Origin: Thermoplasmatales archaeon | GTDB lineage: Archaea > Thermoplasmatota > E2 > UBA202 > DSCA01 | Assembly (NCBI GenBank): GCA_011049295.1 | Contig: DSCA01000118.1 | Span: 1-13,677 of the forward strand | DNA length: 13,677 bases | Direction of reading: 5' to 3' | In this document: positions 1-6,041 of the stretch, in pieces | Layout: each line of letters begins with the position of its first letter | How positions within the stretch are numbered: position 1 is the stretch's first letter | Notes under the pieces: model-generated | Databases searched by the model: none | What the model was told of the DNA's origin: nothing | The model's input: only the letters and a program-made list of their open reading frames with translations | Position numbers and translations under genes: made by a program

Positions 1-17
1 ACACTACTCTGTTCAGA

Positions 18-512
18 GTGAATGACGTCCTGGACCAACTGCTCATCGATGCCCGGCAGAGCATGCAAAAAATTGCCCGGAAATGTGCCACCTACCGCCA
101 GAAGATATGGCGGGAGATGACCAAGATGGAGCAGGACCACACCATCTGGGGATACACCGCCGTGGTGGACGAAGAAAAATTGGGATGGAAGCTGTTCATG
201 GTGTTGCTGAAGACCCGACCCCTGTCCCGGGAGCTGGTGGAGGCCCAGATAAAGCGGGTGCGGGAAGACGTGCCCGGACAGCTTGCGGTCCGGCTGCTGG
301 ACATCTACTACCTCAACGGAAGCTACGACTGGGTGGTGATTTTTGCCGCCAGGAAGTGGAACACCGCCAAGAAATACTATGACAACCTGCGCAAGGTCTA
401 CGAGCAGCACCTGACGGAGAAACCGGAGATGGCGGACATCATGTTCTCCACCCTGCGGTGGGGCAAGGTCAACCCGGAGATAGAGCGCCTGCACGATTTT
501 GTGCCCCCCTAG
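18..512 (+). CDS. Lrp/AsnC-family transcriptional regulator, 5' end uncertain
   Basis: This is probably a DNA-binding transcription regulator of the Lrp/AsnC family. Residues about 3-50 match the N-terminal helix-turn-helix pattern, including a DAR motif near residue 12, an IAR turn, and a GYTAVVD segment that leads into the ligand-binding half. Residues about 55-150 fit the alpha/beta RAM/AsnC effector domain, with a GSYDWVV strand. The GTG at 18 is the first possible start in the window. The frame is open to the left edge, and the first helix of the family normally begins a few residues earlier, so the true start may lie outside the window. The C-terminus (NPEIERLHDFVPP) looks complete. The next gene has its own promoter, so this one probably ends its own transcript. 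The effector and target genes cannot be told from the sequence. Confidence 0.75.
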   Translation: MNDVLDQLLIDARQSMQKIARKCATYRQKIWREMTKMEQDHTIWGYTAVVDEEKLGWKLFMVLLKTRPLSRELVEAQIKRVREDVPGQLAVRLLDIYYLNGSYDWVVIFAARKWNTAKKYYDNLRKVYEQHLTEKPEMADIMFSTLRWGKVNPEIERLHDFVPP

Positions 513-524
513 CCCCGGCGACAT

Positions 525-535
525 AAACTATTAAT
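525..535 (+). promoter_or_regulatory. TATA-like box for the epimerase gene
   Basis: The AT-rich string AAACTATTAAT is centred about 27 bases upstream of the ATG at 557, in otherwise GC-rich DNA. That is the archaeal TATA-to-start distance, so transcription probably begins at or very near the ATG and gives a leaderless mRNA. No Shine-Dalgarno-like sequence lies between box and start. There is no experimental support. Confidence 0.55.
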
Positions 536-556
536 GGGCGGGCAACGTTTACTGCC

Positions 557-1189
557 ATGGTTCTGGTGGCGCCCTCCATCCTGTCGGCGGATTTCTCCCG
601 GTTGGGAGAGGAAATCCGGGAGGTGGCGGCGGCGGGGGCGGACTGGATACATATAGACGTCATGGATGGACACTTCGTCCCCAACCTCACCATAGGACCG
701 GTGGTGGTGCAGCACCTGCGCCCCCTCACCGACCTCACCTTCGACGTGCATCTGATGATCGAGCGACCGGAGGACCAGGTGGAGGCCTTTGTCCGGGCCG
801 GTGCCGACATCATAACCGTTCACGCTGAGAGCACCCGTCACCTCCACAACCTGGTGAGTATGGTAAAGGAGCGGTGCCGGGTGGGCGTGGCCCTCAACCC
901 GGCTACCCCGCTGCATGCCGTGGAGCACGTCCTGGACGATATCCACCTGCTGCTGATTATGACCGTCAACCCGGGGTATGGCGGCCAGGTCTTCATCTCC
1001 TCCCTTCTGCCCAAAATCAGGGCGGCCAAGGCCCTCATCGGGAACCGGAAGGTTCTCCTCCAGGTGGACGGAGGTATCAAGCCGGAAAACGTGGAGAGGG
1101 TGAAGAAGGCGGAGGTGGACGTGGTGGTGGCCGGCTCGGCGGTGTTCGGCAGCTCCGACTATGAAGCGGTTATCAAAAGGTTGAAATAG
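557..1189 (+). CDS. rpe: Ribulose-phosphate 3-epimerase
   Basis: This cytosolic TIM-barrel enzyme interconverts D-ribulose 5-phosphate and D-xylulose 5-phosphate in the non-oxidative pentose phosphate pathway. All diagnostic motifs are present. These are APSILSADF at 5-13, IHIDVMDGH at 31-39 (metal ligands H32 and D34), FDVHLM at 62-67 (H65), a HAES segment near 89, LNPATP near 113, the flexible phosphate-binding loop MTVNPGYGGQ at 135-144, and VDGGI at 170-174 with the second catalytic aspartate D171. The 210-residue length is close to the family norm. The ATG at 557 is favoured because it gives the canonical N-terminus and sits about 27 bases from a TATA-like box. The next gene begins 19 bases after the stop and may be co-transcribed, although its function looks unrelated. 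Confidence 0.95.
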   Translation: MVLVAPSILSADFSRLGEEIREVAAAGADWIHIDVMDGHFVPNLTIGPVVVQHLRPLTDLTFDVHLMIERPEDQVEAFVRAGADIITVHAESTRHLHNLVSMVKERCRVGVALNPATPLHAVEHVLDDIHLLLIMTVNPGYGGQVFISSLLPKIRAAKALIGNRKVLLQVDGGIKPENVERVKKAEVDVVVAGSAVFGSSDYEAVIKRLK

Positions 1190-1208
1190 GAACCGCCGTT
1201 GTTATCAC

Positions 1209-2624
1209 ATGGGTTGGACCCGGGGTGTTCTCGCCCTTTTGTTCCTGGTGCTGATGCTTCCCCCCTGGGCCGGGGCGGTAGAGCCCCAGTGGGAGGCCAC
1301 ATTTGATATGCAGGGATATGATGAGGGACGGAGCATCGCGGCCACCGAGGACCTGCTGGTGGTGGGAGGACTGTCACGGGGTACCGCTGACCGCTACTAC
1401 GTGCTGGCCTACGACCGCAACGGCAGTCTGAAATGGGAGATAGACATGGAGGCGGAGCTGTGGGACAAGGACCTGCGGAACGTAGCCGTGGCCATAGGAA
1501 GCCAGGCGGTCGTCGTGGCCTGTACGGACCGCAGCCTGTTCATCCGCTCTTTCCACCCGGACGGCAGACTGAACTGGGCCCGCAGCTGGACCCCGGAACA
1601 CAGCCTTACCGACCTGGACACCGATGCCCAGGGAAACATATACGTCCTGGGCTGCAGCCCCGGAGAAGGGCTGGCAACCAGCGTGGTGCTCAAGTACGGA
1701 GCTGGCGGAGAACTGCTCTGGAATGCCACGCTGGAGGGATGCGGACGGGGAGTGGCCGCGGGAGAGACAACTCTTTACGTGGCCGGCAGCCGGGGAAACC
1801 AGAGCCTTCTCTACATCCTAGACAGCCGGGGAAACGTCACCGGGAACCGGACCTACGGCGAAGGCTCCCTGGTCGGCGTGGCGTTCACCGACCACCTGTA
1901 CCTCCTGCATACGGCAGGCGAGCAGACATCCCTGGTCACATGCGCCGTCAACGGCTCCGTGCTGTGGAGCAAGGAGCTGTCCGGACGGCGGCAGATGCAC
2001 TCGCTGGTCGCCGACGACCGGGGAAACGTGTATCTGGCCGGGGCCCTCTACAACCAGACTGGCCGGGACTATGACTTTCTGGTGGAGGGGTACCTCCCCG
2101 ACGGCAGCCCGCTGCTGCAGTATCAGTACGACGGCACCGACAGCAAGGACGACGGGGCCTGGGACGTGAGCACCCGGGGGGGCCTGGCCGCCACCGGCTA
2201 TACGGTCACCAAGCAGACCGTCCCCGGACCGCCGCCCTACGTGATTTTCAACCGCGACGTATACACGGTGCAGATGGGAGAGGGCAATGTTCCGCCCACC
2301 GCCAGCTTTGCCTGGGACCCCCCGGTCCCCGAGACGGGGGAGGAGGTTCTGTTCATGGACCGCTCCACCGACCCCGATGGGAGCCTGGTGTCCTGGTTCT
2401 GGGACTTCGGGGACGGAAAAATGTCCACCCTGCGCAACCCGGACCACGTGTACAAGGAAGCCGGCACCTACAATGTCACCCTGACCGTGACCGACGACGG
2501 GGGCCTCCAGCGATCCCTGACCAGGCAAATAGCCGTAGAAAAGGCCGAAAAGGGCACCCCCGGCTTTGGGGCGGCGGTGGCCGTGCTGGCCCTGGCCGTG
2601 CCGCTGCTCCGGAGGCGGCGGTAG
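1209..2624 (+). CDS. Secreted beta-propeller/PKD surface protein with PGF-type C-terminal anchor
   Basis: This is a predicted cell-surface protein of unknown ligand. Residues 1-23 form a signal peptide (basic start, LLFLVLML core, AGA before the mature VEPQ). Residues about 25-350 contain repeated units with patterns such as Y-V-LAYDRNGSLKW and the GN-YVAG type, typical of PQQ-like or SBBP beta-propeller blades. Residues 360-445 are a PKD domain, shown by the WDFGDG motif and the closing GTYNVTLTVTDD strand. The last 26 residues hold a PGF motif, a hydrophobic helix and RRRR. This tripartite tail resembles PGF-CTERM signals, which archaeosortases process in known archaea. Several N-X-S/T sequons suit an N-glycosylated exterior protein. 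The start is the ATG that gives the signal peptide. No clear TATA box precedes it, so it may be transcribed with the epimerase gene. Confidence 0.8.
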   Translation: MGWTRGVLALLFLVLMLPPWAGAVEPQWEATFDMQGYDEGRSIAATEDLLVVGGLSRGTADRYYVLAYDRNGSLKWEIDMEAELWDKDLRNVAVAIGSQAVVVACTDRSLFIRSFHPDGRLNWARSWTPEHSLTDLDTDAQGNIYVLGCSPGEGLATSVVLKYGAGGELLWNATLEGCGRGVAAGETTLYVAGSRGNQSLLYILDSRGNVTGNRTYGEGSLVGVAFTDHLYLLHTAGEQTSLVTCAVNGSVLWSKELSGRRQMHSLVADDRGNVYLAGALYNQTGRDYDFLVEGYLPDGSPLLQYQYDGTDSKDDGAWDVSTRGGLAATGYTVTKQTVPGPPPYVIFNRDVYTVQMGEGNVPPTASFAWDPPVPETGEEVLFMDRSTDPDGSLVSWFWDFGDGKMSTLRNPDHVYKEAGTYNVTLTVTDDGGLQRSLTRQIAVEKAEKGTPGFGAAVAVLALAVPLLRRRR

Positions 2625-2630
2625 AATACA

Positions 2631-2638
2631 TTTTTAAA
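2631..2638 (+). promoter_or_regulatory. TATA-like box for tRNA-Leu
   Basis: TTTTTAAA is centred about 32 bases before the first base of tRNA-Leu. This puts the predicted transcription start about 5-6 bases upstream of the mature tRNA. The same T-run could also help end transcription of the preceding surface-protein gene. Confidence 0.5.
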
Positions 2639-2666
2639 GGAGAGCGCCATTAGCATCTACCGTCCT

Positions 2667-2751
2667 GCAGGGGTAGCCAAGCCTGGCCAACGGCGCAAGG
2701 TTGAGGGCCTTGTCCCGTAGGGGTCCGCGAGTTCAAATCTCGTCCCCTGCA
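2667..2751 (+). tRNA. tRNA-Leu (anticodon GAG)
   Basis: An 85-base cloverleaf. The acceptor stem is GCAGGGG (2667-2673) with CCCCTGC (2744-2750), and the discriminator is A2751. The anticodon stem CAAGG/CCTTG encloses the loop TTGAGGG, so the anticodon is GAG (2703-2705) and reads CUC leucine codons. A long variable arm (CCC GTA GGG, 2714-2722) is the type II feature expected of tRNA-Leu. The T arm is GCGAG, TTCAAAT, CTCGT. CCA is not encoded, and there is no intron in the anticodon loop. Confidence 0.95.
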
Positions 2752-2755
2752 CTCA

Positions 2756-2760
2756 TTTTT
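2756..2760 (+). terminator. Oligo-T terminator after tRNA-Leu
   Basis: Five Ts begin five bases after the tRNA discriminator base. Short oligo-T tracts are the usual intrinsic termination signal in archaea. The tract overlaps the complement of the stop codon of the convergent transporter gene (2759-2761). Confidence 0.4.
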
Positions 2761-4135
2761 ACAGAAAGGTCCAGGTAAGGGCCAGGGTGGCCAGGCACAC
2801 CGTCAGAGTCACCGGGGTAACCAGCAGTCCGTAGCCCACAAACTCCCGGAAGGAAACGGCGGCCTGCCTGTCGGTCAGCATGCTCATCCACATGATGCCG
2901 GCCAGCGCCCCCAGAGGAGTGAGATTGGCCCCCAGATTGGAGCCCGCGATGGTGGCATACAAGGCCGGATGCAGGTGCGCCGCGGACACCGCGCCCACCA
3001 TGGGAACGTAGGCCACCGACATGGGGATGTTGTTGATGAGGTTGGCCGAAAACGCGGAGGAGAAGCCGTAGGCGAAGACGTGAACGGCGGCGGAGTCCCC
3101 GCTGATCCGGCTGAGAAGCGCTCCCAGGTCGGCGGTCATCCCGTACACCCGCAGGGTCTCCACCATGATGAACATCCCCAGCACGAAGGGAACGATGCCC
3201 CAGGGAACCCGGCGGAGGGCGGAGGCCGTGGTGAGCCGGAAGGGTCCCCGGAACCGGCTCCGCGCCGCTGCCAGCACGTCACGGACCAGGAGGACCAGCA
3301 TCAGGGACAGGGCGAATCCCACGGAAATCATCCACATGTCCACGTCCAGAGTGGGGGCTAGAGACAGGGCGACCAGACAGCCGGCCAGCAGGACCACCCC
3401 CAGTGTCGCCCCCGGCCTGTCAGTGAGGGCACTGGCTGCCGGCATATGGGAGGGAGTCAGGGGGCGGTTTATCCGGTGTCTGAACAGCAGGTAGAGGAGG
3501 AGCAGATTGACGGTACCCGCGGCCACCGTGGGGAGCGCCATGCGAAAAAAGTACGGGGCGAATCCCAGACGGAAGGAGGAGGCCAACAGAATGTTGGTGG
3601 GGTTGCCGATGTACAGCATCATGCTCCAGGTGTTGGCGGCAAAAAACTCGGCCACCAGGTACGGCAGGGGATCGATTCCCGCCTGCCGGGACACGTAATA
3701 AATGAAGGGGGTAAAGGTGAGAATGACGATGTCGTTGGAGGTAAAAATGGTGAGAAAGGAAACGGTGATGTACAGGGAGAAAAACAGGCCTCTGCCGCTG
3801 GACCCGGCCAGGTTGAGGGCCAGTCGGGCGCAGTACTCAAAAAAGCCGGTGATATCCAGAAAAATGCTCAGAAAAACCAGGGAAAGAAAGAGGACCAGCA
3901 CGCTCACCGGGTTGATCTCGCCGTAGCCCTGCAGGCCGGCCAGAAGCTGGGAGTAGTGCAGCACACCCAGAGCCAGGAGGAGCGCCGGGCCGATGAGAGC
4001 CCCCAGGAAATAGGTGGCCAGCCGCACCTGGCGGCTTCCCATCCGGATGTACAGGTAGGGCCGGCGGAGGATGAGTGCCAGCATGGCCGCGCCGGAAACC
4101 ACGAAGATGATCTCGATGGCCAGTTTGCCGTCCAT
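2759..4135 (-). CDS. ArsB/NhaD-superfamily ion transporter
   Basis: This is a polytopic inner-membrane secondary transporter of the ion transporter superfamily that includes ArsB, NhaD and CitM/SLC13-like permeases. The substrate (arsenite, sodium/proton or a dicarboxylate) cannot be assigned. It has about 11-12 hydrophobic helices. Two inverted-repeat-style substrate regions are visible, numbered from the ATG at 4135: TSND at 132-135 with GNPTN at 177-181, and NNIP at 368-371 with GSNLGANLTPLG at 398-409. An in-frame ATG four codons upstream (4147) gives a longer version. I prefer 4135 because the TATA-like box at 4159-4166 is about 27 bases from it, whereas 4147 would lie upstream of the predicted transcription start. 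The gene diverges from metK and converges on tRNA-Leu with 7 bases between them. No arsenic genes lie nearby, so the name arsB is not used. Confidence 0.8.
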   Translation of the reverse strand: MDGKLAIEIIFVVSGAAMLALILRRPYLYIRMGSRQVRLATYFLGALIGPALLLALGVLHYSQLLAGLQGYGEINPVSVLVLFLSLVFLSIFLDITGFFEYCARLALNLAGSSGRGLFFSLYITVSFLTIFTSNDIVILTFTPFIYYVSRQAGIDPLPYLVAEFFAANTWSMMLYIGNPTNILLASSFRLGFAPYFFRMALPTVAAGTVNLLLLYLLFRHRINRPLTPSHMPAASALTDRPGATLGVVLLAGCLVALSLAPTLDVDMWMISVGFALSLMLVLLVRDVLAAARSRFRGPFRLTTASALRRVPWGIVPFVLGMFIMVETLRVYGMTADLGALLSRISGDSAAVHVFAYGFSSAFSANLINNIPMSVAYVPMVGAVSAAHLHPALYATIAGSNLGANLTPLGALAGIMWMSMLTDRQAAVSFREFVGYGLLVTPVTLTVCLATLALTWTFL

Positions 4136-4158
4136 CCTCGGGTACATAGCGGTTCGGG

Positions 4159-4166
4159 TATATAAA
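4159..4166 (-). promoter_or_regulatory. TATA-like box for the ArsB/NhaD-type transporter
   Basis: Read on the - strand, this is a near-ideal archaeal TATA box, TTTATATA, centred about 27 bases from the ATG at 4135 and only about 15 from the ATG at 4147. The spacing argues that the mRNA is leaderless and begins at the 4135 ATG. Confidence 0.6.
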
Positions 4167-4189
4167 CAGCCAGCAGCGTCACCATTACA

Positions 4190-4197
4190 TTAATATT
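4190..4197 (+). promoter_or_regulatory. TATA-like box for metK
   Basis: TTAATATT is centred about 26 bases upstream of the metK ATG at 4219, again with no Shine-Dalgarno sequence between them. The box lies about 30 bases from the oppositely directed transporter box, so the two genes share one compact divergent promoter region. Confidence 0.55.
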
Positions 4198-4218
4198 TAC
4201 CAGTCCTATTCGGATGAC

Positions 4219-5373
4219 ATGAAAAGAGGCAATTTTCTGTTCACCTCAGAATCCATGGCCGAGGGTCACCCCGACAAGGTCTGCGACCGCATATCGGACA
4301 GCGTACTGGACGAGATTCTTCGCCAGGACAAAAAGGCTCGGGTGGCCTGCGAGACCATGGCCGGCATGGGGTTCGTGATTGTCAGCGGCGAAATTACCAC
4401 CAAGGCCTACGTGGAGATACCGGAGGTGGTACGCTCTGTTATTAGGGACGTGGGCTACGACCGGCCGGAGTACGGCTTCGACTACAACACGGTGGGGGTG
4501 CTGACCAGCATTCACTCTCAGTCTCCGGACATCGCCATGGGGGTGAGCAGGGGGCAGGAGATAGGCGCCGGCGACCAGGGCATGATGTCCGGCTATGCCA
4601 CCAACGAAACCCCGGAATACATGCCTCTCACCCTGGTGCTGGCCCACAAACTGGCACGGCGGCTGGAGGAGGTGCGAAAGCAGAAGATCCTGCCCTATCT
4701 GCGGCCGGACGGAAAGACCCAGGTCACCGTCAGATACAACAATGGCGTTCCCTCCCATGCCACCTCGGTGGTGGTGGCCGCCCAGCACGACCCGGAGGTG
4801 GACATCGGGGAGTTGCGCGAGGACATCAAGCACCAGGTTATTTTACCCGTCTGCGGAGACTGGCTGACCGAGGAGACCCGTTACTATATAAACAACACCG
4901 GTCGGTTTGTGCAGGGGGGGCCGGTGGCCGACGTGGGGATGACCGGGAGAAAAATCATTGCCGACACCTATGGGGGGGCGGTGGGGCACGGCGGAGGTGC
5001 CTTCTCCGGTAAGGACCCCACCAAGGTGGACAAGTCGGCAGCCTACATGACCCGGTACATAGCCAAAAATCTGGTGGCCGCCGGTCTGTGCGACAAGTGC
5101 GAGGTGCAGCTCTCCTACGTAATCGGCATCACCCAACCGCTGTCCATGATGGTGGACACCTTCGGCACGGAAAAGACGAGCATGGACACCATCACCGAGC
5201 TGGTGGAGAAGCACTTCCAGACCTCGCCCAAGGGCATAATCGAGCAGCTGGATCTGCTGCGCCCCATATACAGCAAGACCTCCTGCTACGGGCATTTCGG
5301 CCGGGACGATCCCGACTTTACCTGGGAAAAAACGGACCTGGCGGACGTTCTGCGGGACGAGGCAGGACAGTAG
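4219..5373 (+). CDS. metK: S-adenosylmethionine synthetase, bacterial-type MetK
   Basis: This cytosolic enzyme makes S-adenosylmethionine from methionine and ATP, releasing phosphate and pyrophosphate. At 384 residues it has the length and order of the canonical bacterial/eukaryotic family. Visible motifs are the N-terminal FTSESMAEGHPDK (residues 8-20, ATP-site H17 and metal-site D19), GAGDQG at 116-121 followed by YATNET, and the phosphate loop GGGAFSGKDPTKVDKSAAY at 258-276. GITQP and FGTEK follow at about 303-319. Many archaea instead use a distinct, highly diverged archaeal MAT family, so the bacterial type here may reflect ancient transfer. The start is the ATG that gives the standard N-terminus and has a TATA-like box about 26 bases upstream. 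The next gene has its own promoter. Confidence 0.95.
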   Translation: MKRGNFLFTSESMAEGHPDKVCDRISDSVLDEILRQDKKARVACETMAGMGFVIVSGEITTKAYVEIPEVVRSVIRDVGYDRPEYGFDYNTVGVLTSIHSQSPDIAMGVSRGQEIGAGDQGMMSGYATNETPEYMPLTLVLAHKLARRLEEVRKQKILPYLRPDGKTQVTVRYNNGVPSHATSVVVAAQHDPEVDIGELREDIKHQVILPVCGDWLTEETRYYINNTGRFVQGGPVADVGMTGRKIIADTYGGAVGHGGGAFSGKDPTKVDKSAAYMTRYIAKNLVAAGLCDKCEVQLSYVIGITQPLSMMVDTFGTEKTSMDTITELVEKHFQTSPKGIIEQLDLLRPIYSKTSCYGHFGRDDPDFTWEKTDLADVLRDEAGQ

Positions 5374-5384
5374 CAGACGCAATA

Positions 5385-5392
5385 CTTTTAAA
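5385..5392 (+). promoter_or_regulatory. TATA-like box for the universal stress protein gene
   Basis: CTTTTAAA begins 12 bases after the metK stop and is centred about 27 bases before the ATG at 5415. This predicts a leaderless mRNA and supports 5415 rather than an upstream start within metK. Confidence 0.55.
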
Positions 5393-5414
5393 TGCCGGAG
5401 CCCGTTTGCAGAAC

Positions 5415-5852
5415 ATGGCAGCCGAATTCAGAAAAATAATAGCCCCCATTGACGGGTCCAAGGAAGCAAAAAAGGCGGCCCGCAAAGCCCTCTACATGGC
5501 CAAGCATATGGACTTGGAGGTGGTGGCCCTGTACGTGGTGGACACCTCCCTGCTGGCCAAATTTCCCGCCCCGGAGGACGTGACCTCCTTCGACATAGAC
5601 AAATTCCTGCAAAAAGAGGGACTGGACGCGCTGGACGAGGTGGAGGAGATGGGCAGGGAAATGGGCGTAAAGGTGGAAAAGAAGATGGTGGAGGGGATAC
5701 CGGACCAGGAAATCATCGAGATGGCCCACCAGAAAGACCTGATAGTCATGGGCAGCAAGGGGATGACCGCCCTGGATCGCATCCTGATAGGCTCCGTATC
5801 TGAGAAGGTCATGCATCATGCCCCCTGCCCGGTGATGATCGTACGCGGTTAA
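5415..5852 (+). CDS. Universal stress protein, UspA family
   Basis: This is a single-domain, 145-residue universal stress protein with a Rossmann-like fold, probably a cytosolic ATP-binding homodimer. The N-terminal strand KIIAPIDGS (7-15) is the typical first strand. The ATP-binding signature G-2X-G-9X-G-S occupies 113-127 (GSKG then GS). The C-terminus HAPCPVMIVRG is the standard last strand. The complete signature suggests the ATP-binding class, but the process it protects is unknown. The frame is open upstream into metK, but the ATG at 5415 gives the correct N-terminus and fits the TATA-like box. Oligo-T tracts follow the gene. Confidence 0.93.
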   Translation: MAAEFRKIIAPIDGSKEAKKAARKALYMAKHMDLEVVALYVVDTSLLAKFPAPEDVTSFDIDKFLQKEGLDALDEVEEMGREMGVKVEKKMVEGIPDQEIIEMAHQKDLIVMGSKGMTALDRILIGSVSEKVMHHAPCPVMIVRG

Positions 5853-5880
5853 GAGATAACTGATTTCGTCCCTCCCTCTC

Positions 5881-5907
5881 CCTTTTTCTTCTTTAGCGTC
5901 TCTTTTT
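5881..5907 (+). terminator. T-rich terminator after the universal stress protein gene
   Basis: Pyrimidine-rich DNA with T5 runs at 5883-5887 and 5903-5907 and a TTCTTT segment between them lies 30-55 bases after the stop. This matches the oligo-T termination signals of archaea. No strong hairpin is needed or seen. Confidence 0.5.
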
Positions 5908-5934
5908 GATCCCTGAAACCTTTGTCGAGAAACA

Positions 5935-5943
5935 CTTAATAAA
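5935..5943 (+). promoter_or_regulatory. TATA-like box for tRNA-Arg
   Basis: CTTAATAAA is centred 27 bases before the first base of tRNA-Arg (5966), so transcription could begin at the mature tRNA end. A second AT-rich string, CATATAAT (5952-5959), would place a start inside the tRNA and is less likely to be used. Confidence 0.5.
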
Positions 5944-5965
5944 CTCCGGCCCATATAATCGGCGT

Positions 5966-6040
5966 GGGCCCGTGGCCCAGCCTGGATAGGGCGGCAGCCT
6001 CCTAAGCTGTAGATCGGGGGTTCAAATCCCCCCGGGCCCG
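5966..6040 (+). tRNA. tRNA-Arg (anticodon CCT)
   Basis: A 75-base cloverleaf. The acceptor stem is GGGCCCG (5966-5972) with CGGGCCC (6033-6039), and the discriminator is G6040. The anticodon stem GCAGC/GCTGT encloses the loop CTCCTAA, giving anticodon CCT (6001-6003) for AGG arginine codons. The T arm is GGGGG, TTCAAAT, CCCCC. CCA is not encoded and no intron is seen. The next protein gene starts one base after G6040, so 3' end maturation of this tRNA and the 5' end of that mRNA may be linked. Confidence 0.95.
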
Positions 6041-6041
6041 T

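Noticed and set aside
7..18. Short inverted repeat CTCTG-TT-CAGAG at the left edge
   Set aside because: A 5-base stem is easily found by chance and appears to lie within the coding frame of the Lrp-like gene.
1818..2528. A 236-codon - strand open frame within the PKD protein gene
   Set aside because: It is a shadow of the PKD protein. The + strand frame has a signal peptide, PKD motif and C-terminal anchor, while this one has none.
3446..4165. A 239-codon + strand open frame opposite the ArsB/NhaD-type transporter
   Set aside because: It is antisense to a clear transporter, lacks any motif, and is a composition effect of the membrane-protein gene.
5952..5959. Second TATA-like string upstream of tRNA-Arg as a separate promoter for the PLD gene
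   Set aside because: Its expected start would fall inside the tRNA near 5982, about 60 bases from the TTG, so it does not explain a leaderless PLD mRNA.
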